Shown one piece after another: positions 63,792-64,000 of a stretch of DNA of 64,000 bases. The first letter of the stretch is position 1; every line of letters begins with the position of its first letter. Origin of the DNA: Archegozetes longisetosus (lineage: Eukaryota; Arthropoda; Arachnida; Sarcoptiformes; Trhypochthoniidae). The notes below the pieces were generated by a model. It searched no databases. It was not told where the DNA came from and saw only the letters and a list, made by a program, of their open reading frames with translations. The DNA lies in assembly GCA_018873245.2 (NCBI GenBank), contig JAEMBT020000009.1:186001-250000 (forward strand), in the 5' to 3' direction. Position numbers and translations under genes: made by a program.

Positions 63792-64000
63792 TCACTTTTT
63801 TTTTGCAGTACATTTCTTAGAGAATATTTTCCTCAATCGTATGGAATCTTTGATTCCTATACGTAATATTGAAAGTAAGGCTAAGAGATCAGAGACCATA
63901 ACCATAACAAATACATAATTCCAACCATATTCAGAAACGAGTCCTGCTAGAGTTGGTCCGATAGCAGATCCAATACTGCCAGTGGCATCGATTATGGCTG
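63792..64000 (-). CDS. SLC37: Second SLC37-family transporter, C-terminal exon (cut by window)
   Basis: An open frame from the window edge to TGA at 63792 encodes about 69 residues: AIIDATGSIGSAIGPTLAGL, a WNYVFVMVMVSDLLALLSIL helix, then a basic end KKCTAKKK. It aligns directly with the last part of the complete SLC37 gene upstream (AIIDGTGSIGAAIGPALAAV and GYVFYMVMFADLLAV) and is about 60 percent identical by eye. It is therefore a tandem paralogue on the same strand. The stop lies 31 bp from the Tc1 end, so the transposon sits immediately 3' of this gene. Confidence 0.92.
   Translation of the reverse strand, partial: AIIDATGSIGSAIGPTLAGLVSEYGWNYVFVMVMVSDLLALLSILRIGIKDSIRLRKIFSKKCTAKKK

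Overview
The window is eukaryotic nuclear DNA: AT-rich spacers, split genes with mostly short GT-AG introns (many under 150 bp), one tRNA gene, transposon debris and long dinucleotide microsatellites. I rebuilt gene models by hand from open frames, splice sites and codon phase. For every multi-exon protein gene reported here the exon phases close; two of them (the TMIE-like and RING-BRCT genes) close only if one missing base in an A-run is allowed for. The gene set is animal, and the compact AT-rich style fits an arthropod, perhaps a mite; the taxon is inference.

Layout, left to right. A TMEM181-like gene runs off the left edge (minus). Next is an ORP5/ORP8-type oxysterol-binding-protein relative (minus, 1868-8127), divergent from the splicing factor MFAP1 (plus, 10853-12374). 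Then come two minus-strand genes: a UPF0047/YjbQ-fold enzyme (14316-15845) and a ceramide synthase (17070-22317). A tRNA-Met(CAT) gene lies at 22860-22932. A TMIE-like mechanotransduction-channel subunit with a very long Lys/Glu tail follows (23663-26411, minus), then a seven-LDLa secreted protein (28270-30438, minus) and the E2F partner DP (32542-33926, minus).

After a 5.7 kb gene-poor stretch, a ten-exon corin-like type II membrane serine protease occupies 39685-48537 (plus). It has a frizzled domain, two LDLa domains, an SRCR domain and a trypsin domain. A BRCA1/BARD1-like RING plus double-BRCT gene follows (49382-52949, minus), then a small secreted protein (53709-54059, plus), a small helical protein (54431-55220, minus) and an SLC37 sugar-phosphate transporter (55755-58115, minus). 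The last 6 kb holds a 1.17 kb foldback repeat, a complete-ended Tc1-family transposon with a broken transposase, and the 3' end of a second SLC37 copy.

The genes are independent housekeeping and signalling genes, not a pathway cluster. The most notable points are the TMIE-like gene with its long charged tail, the corin-like protease, the RING-BRCT gene without ankyrin repeats, and the nested foldback repeat between the two SLC37 copies. Three separate reading frames (TMIE tail, RING-BRCT gene, transposase) each lose frame by one base in an A-homopolymer, so an assembly artefact must be considered for all three.
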